NCBI GenBank assembly: GCA_050014815.1
Contig: JBEKCP010000005.1
Span: 1-31,958 of the forward strand
Direction: 5' to 3'
DNA: 31,958 nt
DNA from: JBEKCP01 sp050014815
Lineage (GTDB): Bacteria; Planctomycetota; Planctomycetia; Pirellulales; Thermoguttaceae
The notes below the pieces were generated by a model that saw nothing but the letters and a program-made list of their open reading frames with translations, had not been told where the DNA came from and made no database searches. The position numbers and the translations under genes are program-made. This document shows, piece after piece, positions 21,828 to 29,265 of this stretch (the stretch's first letter is position 1; each line of letters opens with the position of its first letter).

Positions 21828-22631
21828 ATGTCCTTCTGGCAGGACAAGGTCGCCCTGGTGACAGGTGGCTCCAGCGGGCTGGGCTACAGCATTGCGGAGG
21901 CGCTGGGCGCCGCCGGTGCGAAGGTCGTCATCGTCGGCCTTGAACCGAGCGCCGTCCGCGAGTCGGCTGCCCGACTGGAAGCCGCCGGCTCGACCGTGCT
22001 GGGCCTTCAGGCCGACATCACGCGGCAAGAAGACGTCGACCGCGTGATGGCCGACACCGTGGGGCGATTCGGGCGCCTGGACGTGCTCGTGAACAACGCG
22101 GGCCGGACCGCCCGCGGCAAGGTCCTGGACACCACGCCCGAGCAGTTCCGCGACCTCATGGAGTTGAACCTGATCGCACTGGTGCGGTGTACCCGGGCGG
22201 CCGCGGAGCACCTGCTTCGGCAGCGGGGGCACGTGGTCAACATCGGTTCCCTCGCGGCGAAGTCGGCTTCCCGCTGGATCGGGGCCTACCCGGCCACCAA
22301 GCACGCCGTCGCCGCGTACTCCCAGCAACTGAGGCTGGAGTTGGGGCCCCAAGGGCTTCATGTCCTGTTGGTCTGCCCGGGGCCGGTCGAGCGGGATTCG
22401 CAGCGATTGTATCCGCTTGAGGGGCTGGAAGACGTGCCCGAGCGGGCTCGCCGGCCGGGGGCGGGAGTTCGGCTCCAGGCCATCCCGCCCGAGCGACTGG
22501 CCCAGGCCATTCTTCGGGCCTGCGAGCGTCGGCGGCCGGAGTTGGTCGTGCCCGGCAAGGTCCGATGGCTTTTCGCCCTGTCTCAGCTTTGGCCCACGCT
22601 GGGCGACTGGATCGTGCTGAGAAAGACGTGA
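21828..22631 (+). CDS. Short-chain dehydrogenase/reductase (SDR)
   Basis: A 267-residue classical SDR. The NAD(P)-binding motif TGGSSGLG lies at 12-19, the NNAG motif at 89-92, and the catalytic tetrad is N114, S141 (NIGSLAA), Y154 and K158 (YPATK). It reduces or oxidises an alcohol/ketone; the substrate cannot be told. The start ATG 21828 follows a long CCCCAAAT array with no ribosome site. The C-terminal VPGKVRWLFALSQLWPTLGDWIV has a hydrophobic helix, as in SDRs that contact membranes. It precedes xylose isomerase on the same strand by 73 bases, but a separate promoter is likely for that gene. Confidence 0.92.
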   Translation: MSFWQDKVALVTGGSSGLGYSIAEALGAAGAKVVIVGLEPSAVRESAARLEAAGSTVLGLQADITRQEDVDRVMADTVGRFGRLDVLVNNAGRTARGKVLDTTPEQFRDLMELNLIALVRCTRAAAEHLLRQRGHVVNIGSLAAKSASRWIGAYPATKHAVAAYSQQLRLELGPQGLHVLLVCPGPVERDSQRLYPLEGLEDVPERARRPGAGVRLQAIPPERLAQAILRACERRRPELVVPGKVRWLFALSQLWPTLGDWIVLRKT

Positions 22632-22636
22632 CCCCC

Positions 22637-22665
22637 TTGTAGCACGGCGGTTTGTCTGGCATGAT
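22637..22665 (+). promoter_or_regulatory. Possible promoter of xylose isomerase
   Basis: TTGTAG (22637-22642), 17-base spacer, CATGAT (22660-22665). The -10 is a moderate match. The predicted leader is about 33 bases and contains a CAGGAG ribosome site at 22692-22697. Confidence 0.35.
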
Positions 22666-22704
22666 GGACGGCTCCATGCCGCCCCCTTTCTCAGGAGCCC
22701 CATC

Positions 22705-24018
22705 ATGCCCGCTTTCCTCGAAATCCCGAAGATCCCGTACGAAGGCCCCAAGTCGAAGAATCCACTGGCGTTCCGCCATTACAACGAGAGCGAGTTGGTA
22801 GCGGGCAAGACGATGAAGGACCACCTCCGCTTCAGCGTGGCCTATTGGCACGCCATGCGGGGCACCGGCGGCGATCCCTTCGGCCCCGGCACCATGATCC
22901 GGCCGTGGGAGGGGAGCGCCGACTCGGTCGACAACGCCATCCACCGCGTGCGGGTCGCTTTCGAGTTCTTCGAGAAGCTCGGCGTGCCCTTCTTCTGCTT
23001 CCACGACCGCGACATTGCCCCCGAGGGCAAGAATCTGGCCGAGACCAACCGCAATCTCGACGCCGTGGTAAAGATCATCAAGGAGGAGAGCCAGCGGACG
23101 GGCATCAAGCTGCTCTGGGGCACCGCCAACCTCTTCAGCAATCCCCGCTACGTGCACGGGGCGGCCACCAGCCCCAACGCCGACGCCTTCGCCTTCGCCG
23201 CCGCCCAGGTGAAGAAGGCCATCGAGGTGACCAAGGAGCTGGGCGGCCAGGGCTACACGTTCTGGGGCGGCCGCGAAGGCTACCAGACCCTTTGGAACAC
23301 CGACATGAAGCGCGAGATGGACCACCTCGCCCGGTTCATGCACATGGCCGTCGACTACGCCCGCCAGATCGGCTTCGCCGGCCAGTTCTACTTCGAGCCG
23401 AAGCCGAAAGAGCCCACGAAGCACCAGTACGATTTCGACGCCGCCGCGTGCATCAACTTCCTCCGCGCCTACGGCCTGGGCGACTCCGTCAAGCTGAACA
23501 TCGAGACGAACCACGCCACGCTGGCCGGCCACGCCGTCGAGCACGAGCTCGATTACGCCGGCATGCAGGGCTTCCTGGGGTCGGTCGACGCCAACGCGGG
23601 CGATCTCCTGCTGGGCTGGGACACCGACCAGTTCCCGACCGACGTCTACCTGACGGCCAAGATCATGCTGGTGATCTTGAAGTACGGCGGTTTTACCACG
23701 GGCGGCCTCAACTTCGACGCGAAGGTCCGCCGCGAGAGTTTCGAGCCGATCGACCTGTTCTACGCCCACGTCGGCGGCATGGACGCCTTCGCCCAGGGCC
23801 TGCGGATCGCCGCGGCGATCCTCTCCGACGGCGAGGTGGCCCGCATGGTCAAGGACCGCTACGCCTCTTGGGACTCCGCGGTGGGGGCCGAGATCGAGGC
23901 CGGCAAGCACGGTTTCGCCTCGCTGGAGCAGTACATGCTCCGCAAGGGCGACGTTGCGCCCAACAAGAGCGGCCGGCAGGAACTCTACGAGAACGTGGTC
24001 AACCGGTACGTGTTCTGA
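22705..24018 (+). CDS. xylA: Xylose isomerase
   Basis: A 437-residue protein of normal length for the long (type II) xylose isomerases. The active-site histidine-aspartate pair H100-D103 is in FFCFHDRDIAPEG; the metal-ligand strands follow: TFWGGREGYQTLWNTD, FYFEPKPKEPTKHQYDFD, NIETNHATLAGH and LLGWDTDQFPTD. The enzyme converts D-xylose to D-xylulose (also glucose to fructose) with two divalent metals in the cytoplasm. ATG 22705 has CAGGAG 7 bases upstream. No xylulokinase or xylose transporter is adjacent, so it belongs to a scattered pathway; neighbouring oxidoreductases may also act on sugars. Confidence 0.97.
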   Translation: MPAFLEIPKIPYEGPKSKNPLAFRHYNESELVAGKTMKDHLRFSVAYWHAMRGTGGDPFGPGTMIRPWEGSADSVDNAIHRVRVAFEFFEKLGVPFFCFHDRDIAPEGKNLAETNRNLDAVVKIIKEESQRTGIKLLWGTANLFSNPRYVHGAATSPNADAFAFAAAQVKKAIEVTKELGGQGYTFWGGREGYQTLWNTDMKREMDHLARFMHMAVDYARQIGFAGQFYFEPKPKEPTKHQYDFDAAACINFLRAYGLGDSVKLNIETNHATLAGHAVEHELDYAGMQGFLGSVDANAGDLLLGWDTDQFPTDVYLTAKIMLVILKYGGFTTGGLNFDAKVRRESFEPIDLFYAHVGGMDAFAQGLRIAAAILSDGEVARMVKDRYASWDSAVGAEIEAGKHGFASLEQYMLRKGDVAPNKSGRQELYENVVNRYVF

Positions 24019-24034
24019 CGCGGATGGCGTCGCT

Positions 24035-24385
24035 TCACGTGTCCGCAAGTTGGAACAGCACGTGTTTGCCCACTGCGGCGGCGTAGCGGGTCACCGTGTC
24101 CATCGTGAAATTGACCCGCTGGCCGCGCTCCAGCTTTGAGAGCGCCGACCGGTCAATGCCGGTCAACCGCTCCATGTCGCCCAGGCTCAGCCCACGGGCC
24201 TCACGGACCCGCTTCAACTCGGCGAACACCTCCGTCACCTCTCGAAGCTCATCAAGACGCCTCTTTGCCCGGGCTCGCAACTCCGGCAACTCCCGGGCCA
24301 CCAGGGCGCGGATTTCCCGATACCTGGCTGCCTCCTCATCGGTGAGGCGTCGATCACGAACGATTTCTCTAATCTTCCCCTCCAT
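24035..24385 (-). CDS. XRE-family helix-turn-helix regulator (antitoxin-like)
   Basis: A 116-residue protein. The first half is a charged, probably helical region (ARYREIRALVARELPELRAR) and the second half (about 54-112) is a lambda-repressor-like HTH: LKRVREARGLSLGDMERLTG then IDRSALSKLERGQRVNFTMD, ending with RYAAAVGKHVLFQLAD. The form resembles HigA-type antitoxins, but no toxin gene is beside it; the neighbour upstream on the strand is a HAD phosphatase. A strong promoter lies directly before the start, with the inverted repeat TACC-N6-GGTA between its boxes, which could be the site for its own repression. mRNA is predicted to be leaderless. Confidence 0.85.
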   Translation of the reverse strand: MEGKIREIVRDRRLTDEEAARYREIRALVARELPELRARAKRRLDELREVTEVFAELKRVREARGLSLGDMERLTGIDRSALSKLERGQRVNFTMDTVTRYAAAVGKHVLFQLADT

Positions 24386-24391
24386 AGGTAA

Positions 24392-24420
24392 ACAATACCA
24401 CGCGCGGTAATAAATGTCAA
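24392..24420 (-). promoter_or_regulatory. Strong promoter with possible operator, leaderless type
   Basis: Minus strand TTGACA (24420-24415), 17-base spacer, TATTGT (24397-24392); the ATG at 24385 is 6 bases after the -10. Within the spacer, 24396-24409 is the inverted repeat TACC-GCGCGT-GGTA, overlapping the -10, a likely operator. Confidence 0.65.
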
Positions 24421-24429
24421 CACCGCGGG

Positions 24430-25062
24430 CTAGTTGTCCAGTCGCACCCCTCGCTTGCCAAGCTCGGCGGTCAACTCCGCGGCGGAGGTAAACAGCACCG
24501 CGTCGAAGCCGGCGGCCCGGGCCCCGGCCACGTGACGGGGCATGTCGTCGGTGTAGAAGATTTCTTCCGGACGGCAGCCGGCCATTTCGGCGGCCTTCGA
24601 GAAGATCGCGGCGGCGGGCTTGCACGCCCCGATCCGGAAACTCAGGGCGTAGACCGAAAAGCTCTCGCGCAACACCGCGTAGCGCGAGAAGCAGTGCTCC
24701 CAGTGCGCTTCGCACGTGTTTGATAAGATTCCCATCCGGCGGCCTGCCCGCGCAAGCCCCGCCGCCACCCCCGCCATGCGATCGTCCGGCGTGAAGATGT
24801 CCGAGAGGGCCCGGAGCCAATCGGCATAGCCGGGTCGCGTGGCGGTCCGGGCGCAGAAGGCGTCGTAAATCTGGCGGGTAGAGAGATGGCCGGTCTCGTA
24901 GGCCAACTGGAGTCCGCCCGTGTAGAGCACGTCCGCGACCTCGGCGGGCTCGATGCCGGAGACCGTGGCAATCTGCCGGCACATCTGCTCCACGCTGTAA
25001 TCGACGAGGACCTTTCCCAGGTCGAAGTAAAGGAATTTGGGCTCGGCGGTGGTCGGCGGCAT
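24430..25062 (-). CDS. HAD-family hydrolase (YihX-like phosphatase)
   Basis: A 210-residue HAD-superfamily protein. Motif I is YFDLGKVLVDY with nucleophile D14 and glycine in place of the second aspartate, as in the YihX-like group (FDLGNV). Motif II is ILSNT with S114, motif III lysine K148 (GACKP), and motif IV D172-D173 (FYTDDMPRHV). The cap is helical (about 22-90). Such enzymes remove phosphate from sugar phosphates or nucleotides. The glycine in motif I is known in the YihX group and does not by itself mean inactivity. ATG 25062 has AAAAGG 1 base upstream. The XRE regulator gene lies 44 bases downstream but has its own promoter. Confidence 0.88.
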   Translation of the reverse strand: MPPTTAEPKFLYFDLGKVLVDYSVEQMCRQIATVSGIEPAEVADVLYTGGLQLAYETGHLSTRQIYDAFCARTATRPGYADWLRALSDIFTPDDRMAGVAAGLARAGRRMGILSNTCEAHWEHCFSRYAVLRESFSVYALSFRIGACKPAAAIFSKAAEMAGCRPEEIFYTDDMPRHVAGARAAGFDAVLFTSAAELTAELGKRGVRLDN

Positions 25063-25135
25063 ACCTTTTCAGGCCGGAGGCGGCCCCCTACTTTTCCCGT
25101 TCGGCACGGACTAGAATGAGGTGTTTGTATCGAAG

Positions 25136-25173
25136 CCCTCACCCCCTGCCCCTCTCCCAGAGGGAGAGGGGAG
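25136..25173. repeat. REP-like palindrome, third copy
   Basis: CCCTCACCCCC followed by a 10-bp stem CCCCTCTCCC-AGA-GGGAGAGGGG (25149-25158 with 25162-25171). Same family as the repeats at 5955-6090. It lies in the leader of ilvD. Confidence 0.7.
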
Positions 25174-25207
25174 TATTATTTGGGCCTCTGCACTTCGAGG
25201 AATAATA
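25174..25207 (+). promoter_or_regulatory. Possible leader hairpin covering the ilvD ribosome site
   Basis: TATTATT (25174-25180) can pair with AATAATA (25201-25207), and CCTC (25085-type arm at 25185-25188) with GAGG (25197-25200), around an 8-base loop and with a TGGG bulge. GAGG is the ribosome site of ilvD, so pairing would mask it. The stem is short and partly AU, so a role is only possible. Confidence 0.25.
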
Positions 25208-25211
25208 GACC

Positions 25212-27044
25212 ATGCGATCCGACATCATCAAGCTGGGCGACGCCCGGGCCCCCCACCGCAGCCTGCTCCGGGCCACCGGCGTGGGCGACGCCGACTTCAA
25301 CAAGCCGTTCATCGCCATCTGCAACAGCTATACCGATATCATCCCCGGACACGTCCACTTGGACAAGGTGGGCGAGGTCGTCAAGCAGTGCGTCCGCGAG
25401 GCCGGCGGCGTGCCCTTCGTCTTCAATACGATCGGCGTGGACGACGGGATCGCCATGGGACACTCGGGCATGAAGTACTCGCTGCCCAGCCGCGAGATCA
25501 TCGCCGACGCCGTCGAAACCATGATCCAGGCCCACTCGCTGGACGGCATGATCTGCATCCCCAACTGCGACAAGATCGTGCCGGGCATGCTCATGGGGGC
25601 CGTGCGGTGCAACATCCCGACGATCTTCGTCAGCGGCGGGCCGATGGAGGCCGGCCGCACGCCCGACGGCCGCACCGTGGACCTGGTCGACGTGTTCGTC
25701 GGGGCGGCCGCCCGGCAGGACGGCAAGCTCTCGGCCGAGGCGCTCCTGGCCCTGGAAAAGGCCGGCTGCCCCACGTGCGGCTCCTGCTCCGGCATGTTCA
25801 CGGCCAACAGCATGAACTGCCTCTGCGAGGCCCTCGGCATTGCGCTGCCCACCAACGGCACCCTGCTGGCCACCAGCGCCGACCGCAGGCGGCTGTTCCA
25901 ACGGGCCGCCCAGCGGATCGTCCAGATGGTCCTGGACTTCGACAAGAAGGGCCCCCGCCACGGCCTCTTGCCCCGCGAGATCATCACCGCCGAGTCGATC
26001 GACAACTCGATGATCCTCGACATGGCCATGGGCGGCAGCACCAACACGGTGCTCCACATGCTGGCCGTGGCGAATGAGGCGGGCGTGGCCTACGACATGC
26101 AGCGGATCAACGCCCTGAGCCGCCGCACGCCCAACGTCTGCAAAGTGGCCCCCAGCAGCCGGTACCACGTCGAGGACGTCCACAACGCCGGCGGCGTACA
26201 CACGATCCTGGGGAGCATCCGGCGGGGCTGCCCCGACCTCCTGCACGCGGAGTGCCCCACCGTCACCGGCCGGACGCTCGGCGAGAACGTCGCCGCCTAC
26301 GACATCCGCGGCGAGGCGGTCGTCCAGGAGGCGCTGGAGTTGGCCGGCGTCGTCGCCGGGCGGCAGCGGACCACCCAGGGCATGTCCGTCGCAAGGAAGG
26401 CCGGATCGGTCCGCGAGCTTTCCGACGAGCAACTCGGCTTCGACCCGTACGATTGCATACGCGAGGTGGAAAATGCCTACAGTCGCGAGGGCGGCCTGGC
26501 GATCCTTTATGGGAACCTCGCGCCGAAGGGCGCGGTGGTGAAGGCGGCCGGCGTACGGCCCGAGATGCTCCGCCTCTCGGGCCCGGCCGTGATCTTCGAG
26601 AGCGAGACCGACGCCTACGCGGGGATCGTCAACGGCCGGGTAAAGGCGGGCGACGTCGTGGTGATCCGCTACGAGGGGCCACGCGGCGGCCCCGGCATGC
26701 AGGAAATGCTCGCCCCGACGACGGCCATCAAGGGCATGGGCCTGGACGACAAGGTGGCCCTGGTGACCGACGGCCGCTTCTCCGGCGGCACGGCGGGGGC
26801 CTGCATCGGCCACGTCAGTCCCGAGGCGGCCGCCGGCGGCCCCATCGCCCTCCTGGAGCCCGGCGACCTCATCGAGATCGACATCCCGGCCCACCGCCTG
26901 GCCGTCCGCCTGAGCGACGCCGAGTTGGCCGCCCGGGCCAAAGAGTGGCAGCCCCGCCCCCCGCGGTTCACCACCGGCTGTCTCGGCAAGTACGCCTCGA
27001 TGGCCACCAGCGCCGACACCGGCGCGGTGCTGAAGTGGCAGTGA
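25212..27044 (+). CDS. ilvD: Dihydroxyacid dehydratase
   Basis: A 610-residue protein of the IlvD/Edd family, of IlvD length. It dehydrates 2,3-dihydroxy-3-methyl acids to 2-oxo acids in valine, leucine and isoleucine synthesis, with an iron-sulfur cluster. Seen motifs: NTIGVDDGIAMGHSGM, IPNCDKIVPGM with cluster cysteine C119 and K121, CPTCGSCSGMFTANSMN with C192, DMAMGGSTNT, and the C-terminal VTDGRFSGGTAGACIGHVSPEA. Start ATG 25212 has GAGG 11 bases upstream. No other ilv gene is adjacent. The related 6-phosphogluconate dehydratase (Edd) and sugar acid dehydratases share the fold, but the sequence PHRSLLRATG and length favour IlvD. A GGGGATT tract starts directly after its TGA. Confidence 0.95.
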   Translation: MRSDIIKLGDARAPHRSLLRATGVGDADFNKPFIAICNSYTDIIPGHVHLDKVGEVVKQCVREAGGVPFVFNTIGVDDGIAMGHSGMKYSLPSREIIADAVETMIQAHSLDGMICIPNCDKIVPGMLMGAVRCNIPTIFVSGGPMEAGRTPDGRTVDLVDVFVGAAARQDGKLSAEALLALEKAGCPTCGSCSGMFTANSMNCLCEALGIALPTNGTLLATSADRRRLFQRAAQRIVQMVLDFDKKGPRHGLLPREIITAESIDNSMILDMAMGGSTNTVLHMLAVANEAGVAYDMQRINALSRRTPNVCKVAPSSRYHVEDVHNAGGVHTILGSIRRGCPDLLHAECPTVTGRTLGENVAAYDIRGEAVVQEALELAGVVAGRQRTTQGMSVARKAGSVRELSDEQLGFDPYDCIREVENAYSREGGLAILYGNLAPKGAVVKAAGVRPEMLRLSGPAVIFESETDAYAGIVNGRVKAGDVVVIRYEGPRGGPGMQEMLAPTTAIKGMGLDDKVALVTDGRFSGGTAGACIGHVSPEAAAGGPIALLEPGDLIEIDIPAHRLAVRLSDAELAARAKEWQPRPPRFTTGCLGKYASMATSADTGAVLKWQ

Positions 27045-27128
27045 GGGATTGGGGATTGGGGATTGGGGATTGGGGATTGGGGATTGGGGATTGGGGATTG
27101 GAAAAAGCCCCGCGACTGCGTCGCGGGG
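27045..27128 (-). repeat. Composite repeat: hairpin plus CCCCAAT array
   Basis: On the minus strand: hairpin CCCCGCGAC-GCA-GTCGCGGGG (27128-27108), then CTTTTTCC, then seven perfect heptamers (GGGGATT on the plus strand, 27051-27099) and a partial one ending at the base after the ilvD stop codon. The T-run is on the minus strand, so it is not the normal terminator of ilvD. Confidence 0.88.
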
Positions 27129-27163
27129 GTCCGCGATAGTGGCGCGAATACGGAGAAAGTGGA

Positions 27164-27418
27164 ATGAAGCATTCCATCCTTGAGCTTAGCGCGTGCGCAG
27201 TGGGCGCGGCCGCCGAAAACGGGGTTGTCTCCGTGCGTCTTGAAGATGGCCGGGAAATCCGCTTCCCGGGGTCGAAAGACCGGCGCTTGCGCGATGCCAC
27301 GCCCAGACAACTGGGTAACATCGAGATCATCTGCAACGGTACTGGGCTCCATTGGCCCGACCTTGACGAAGATCTCTCGGTGCTAGGAATCCTCGAGGGG
27401 CGGTTGGGGGTGCCATGA
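27164..27418 (+). CDS. DUF2442-family small protein
   Basis: An 84-residue protein matching DUF2442: VVSVRLEDGREIRFP, RRLRDATPRQLGNIEI and the conserved end GTGLHWPDLDEDLSVLGILEGR. GAGAAAG lies about 5 bases before ATG 27164. DUF2442 proteins often form pairs with DUF4160 proteins in toxin-antitoxin-like or phage-linked loci. Neither neighbour here is such a partner, so it is an orphan. Function unknown; it may bind DNA or act as antitoxin by analogy only. Confidence 0.85.
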   Translation: MKHSILELSACAVGAAAENGVVSVRLEDGREIRFPGSKDRRLRDATPRQLGNIEIICNGTGLHWPDLDEDLSVLGILEGRLGVP

Positions 27419-27427
27419 CCGCGCGGT

Positions 27428-27476
27428 AAGGATCTGACGCAAAGGCGCAAGGCCGCGAAGCCGCAAAGGAGTGTTA
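27428..27476. repeat. GCAAAGG-type degenerate repeat
   Basis: Reads GACGCAAAGGCGCAAGGCCGC then GAAGCCGCAAAGG, a set of spaced GCAAAG units. It resembles the inverted repeat pair at 28811-28827 and 28923-28939. Located between convergent genes. Confidence 0.5.
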
Positions 27477-27490
27477 GGGATCAATCAGCC

Positions 27491-28435
27491 TCATTTCGCC
27501 AGCCGCGCCAGGGCCGACTTTGCTTCACGGCGCACGGCGTCGTCTTGATCGTCGAGCAAAGCTCTCACGGCTTCCTTGGCCTTCAATTCCTGCAATGTCG
27601 CACGAACCTTCTGATCTTGTTGGCCCAATGCTCCCAAGCACCTTACTGCACCGGCACGGACTGTGGGGGATGAATCACGGAGCAGCCCTATCAGGGCGGA
27701 CGCCGTGTCCTGTGTGGCTTCGACGCCCATCTTTCGGATGAAGGATGCGGTGGCTACCAATAGCATTGATTCGTCCCTTTTCCTTTCCGTCGTCCCACCG
27801 CAAAGGATTTGCAGATTCGTCCGCAGCACCAACTCTGCGCGGCGCGTGATGTGCCAGAGCGAGACCGTCGCGTTGTGGCGAACGAACGGGTCTCTGTCCT
27901 CCATCGCTTTCGTCAATTCGGGCACGCCCTGTTCCGCCGCCTTACCCAGGCGATGGAAGTCGCCTGCTGCGCTCTGTCGAACATCGCGGTCCCCATGCCG
28001 AAGGGCCTTCACCAGCACGGGAAATGCCTCCTCGGGCAGTCTTTCGAAAACCCCGGTGTAATTTGCGGCCGTCTGACGGACTTCCTGGTTGTCGTCCAGC
28101 AGAGCACGGATAACTTCTATCGGGCATAACTTCTTCTTCGCTCGAAAGGCATTTAGACCGACAGCACGAACCGCGGCCATCCGCACTGAGGGGTTCCGGT
28201 CCTTGAGCAGGTCCGAGAAAACCGGGTCACCTGGATTCGATCTGCTAAGGCGACTGGCCGCCGCGCCACGAACCGATTCCGGGAAACCGCGCCCGAGCAG
28301 AGTAGCCATGTCGTGGAACTGCTCGTCCAGCGATTGGAGATCGACGATATCCGCGGGGCCGTCGGCCTTGAGGATCGGCGGCAGGGAAACGGCGAGGCAG
28401 GCGCAGCAGATTGAAATGAGGCTTCTCTGTACCAC
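27491..28435 (-). CDS. Secreted HEAT-repeat protein
   Basis: A 314-residue protein with GTG start at 28435 and GGAG 10 bases upstream. The leader LISICCACLAVSLPPILKADG looks like a signal peptide. From about residue 50 to the end it is built of HEAT-like repeats of about 35-40 residues: PSVRMAAVRAVGL, QEVRQTAANYTGVF, RDVRQSAAGDFHRLG, PFVRHNATVSLWHI, PTVRAGAVRCLGALG and DAVRREAKSALARLAK. HEAT solenoids bind proteins or act as scaffolds; no catalytic part is seen. The codon usage is somewhat less GC-rich than in neighbours. It is not an obvious paralogue of the protein at 8361, which has extra N-terminal parts. Function unknown. Confidence 0.85.
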   Translation of the reverse strand: MVQRSLISICCACLAVSLPPILKADGPADIVDLQSLDEQFHDMATLLGRGFPESVRGAAASRLSRSNPGDPVFSDLLKDRNPSVRMAAVRAVGLNAFRAKKKLCPIEVIRALLDDNQEVRQTAANYTGVFERLPEEAFPVLVKALRHGDRDVRQSAAGDFHRLGKAAEQGVPELTKAMEDRDPFVRHNATVSLWHITRRAELVLRTNLQILCGGTTERKRDESMLLVATASFIRKMGVEATQDTASALIGLLRDSSPTVRAGAVRCLGALGQQDQKVRATLQELKAKEAVRALLDDQDDAVRREAKSALARLAK

Positions 28436-28487
28436 CGCGGGATTTCTCCGTGAGGACAGTTCGCGTTAAACGCCGACCAGCAGGGAC

Positions 28488-28688
28488 TCAGCTTTTCCGG
28501 CGGATGACACGGACCAGATCGCGGCGCATCCGGGCGTCAACGACCGGTTCTCCCTTCATTTCCCAGGCATCCAGGGCCAATTGCCACATCATGGCGATCC
28601 GCTGTTCGGGCGTGGTGTTTTCCAGGTCCCGCTCGGTGCCCTGTTCACAGAGTTTCGCCCTGCGAATCGCGCGATCGCCGTCAGCCAT
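28488..28688 (-). CDS. Small conserved hypothetical protein
   Basis: A 66-residue protein from ATG 28688 (GGTGAG 5 bases upstream; a GTG 9 bases earlier is possible). The centre TTPEQRIAMMWQLALDAWEM and the end KGEPVVDARMRRDLVRVIRR match a small family common in Planctomycetota, Cyanobacteriota and Chlorobiota. Relatives often stand directly before a nucleotidyltransferase-like or similar gene in antitoxin-like pairs. Here the next gene on the strand is a HEAT-repeat protein, so it has no recognised partner. The function is unknown; the family recognition is from memory of sequence shape. Confidence 0.7.
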   Translation of the reverse strand: MADGDRAIRRAKLCEQGTERDLENTTPEQRIAMMWQLALDAWEMKGEPVVDARMRRDLVRVIRRKS

Positions 28689-28697
28689 GATGCTCAC

Positions 28698-29123
28698 CCC
28701 CCCATCATCCTACCCCGCAAAGCCCCGCGGAACAACTCCGCGAATTGCCGGCGCCTCCGCGTTGGAGGAGCATTGGCCCAGTTGCAAGTCACATCCGTTC
28801 TCCCCTTTGTGTCTTTGCGCCTTGGCGTCTTTGCGTGAAGTGCTCCCTATCCTGAACCGGTGCCCTTGCAAACGGCCTGTCGTGCGGGCAATGCGGTAAC
28901 TGGGAAGGATATCACGCCAAGCCGCCAAGGCGCAAAGACGCAGGCGAGTTGCGCAAATCTCCTCAAAGCATTTAATAACAACAGGTTACGTCGCCACAGC
29001 AAGAACCGCGCCGCTTGCCGCGTTAGAATTCGGTTTGCCGCAAACCCCAATCTAACACTACCTTAGAACGAACTTTCCAAAGCGTCATTGACGCGCCGAA
29101 AGAAACCAGTACACTTGGCCTCT
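28698..29123. other. Gene-free region with a 17-bp inverted repeat pair
   Basis: No convincing gene is seen; short frames here look like chance. A perfect 17-bp inverted repeat, GTCTTTGCGCCTTGGCG at 28811-28827 and its complement at 28923-28939, is part of a dispersed CTTTGCG repeat family. Near 29033-29047 a short palindrome GGTTTGC-C-GCAAACC is present. No cobalamin riboswitch was recognised. Confidence 0.6.
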
Positions 29124-29171
29124 TGCCCGTATATTGTGGTCCCTTGCTGTGCAAGATACAATATATGGGGG
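29124..29171 (+). promoter_or_regulatory. Pair of NrdR-type boxes overlapping the nrdJ promoter
   Basis: Box 1 (29124-29139) contains GTATATTGTG and box 2 (29156-29171) contains its reverse ACAATATAT; both fit the right half of the NrdR consensus (acaCwAtATaTwGtgt) well and the left half poorly. The 16-bp boxes are separated by 16 bp, 32 bp centre to centre, the known NrdR geometry. A promoter TTGTGG (29134-29139), 17 bases, TACAAT (29157-29162) lies with its -35 in box 1 and its -10 in box 2. The region could also form a hairpin (CTTGC-TGT-GCAAG inside ATATTGT/ACAATAT). Confidence 0.65.
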
Positions 29172-29265
29172 GAAGATGCCTATTCGCGGACACATTCGTG
29201 TACTTGTGTATAGACCATGAATGGGTAAGGATGCAACAGACCCTCGAAGAAGGAGAAAGCCAGTC

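Noticed and set aside
20336..21847. Minus-strand frame encoding repeated GIWGFGDL peptide
   Set aside because: The peptide repeat is the translation of the CCCCAAAT array, and the rest is antisense to an oxidoreductase; not a repeat protein gene.
22237..24048. Minus-strand frame of 603 codons opposite xylA and the SDR gene
   Set aside because: Spans two recognised genes on the other strand and has no recognisable domain; a shadow.
25176..26894. Minus-strand frame opposite ilvD (572 codons)
   Set aside because: No motifs; antisense of a highly conserved enzyme gene.
27108..27128. Hairpin as the terminator of ilvD
   Set aside because: Its T-run is on the minus strand, so it points toward ilvD; it belongs to the composite repeat.
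27469..27479. GGAGTGTTAGG near the end of the HEAT gene as another attC-like border
   Set aside because: GTTAGGG does not fit GTTRRRY at the last base and no inverse core is nearby; it probably comes from the local repeat.
28860..29066. Short frames on both strands in the gap before nrdJ
   Set aside because: No ribosome site, basic repetitive composition that follows CTTTGCG repeats; likely chance.
29066..29265. Cobalamin riboswitch upstream of the B12-dependent reductase
   Set aside because: No B12-box-like segment or suitable long structured leader was recognised; the NrdR-type boxes explain the region better.
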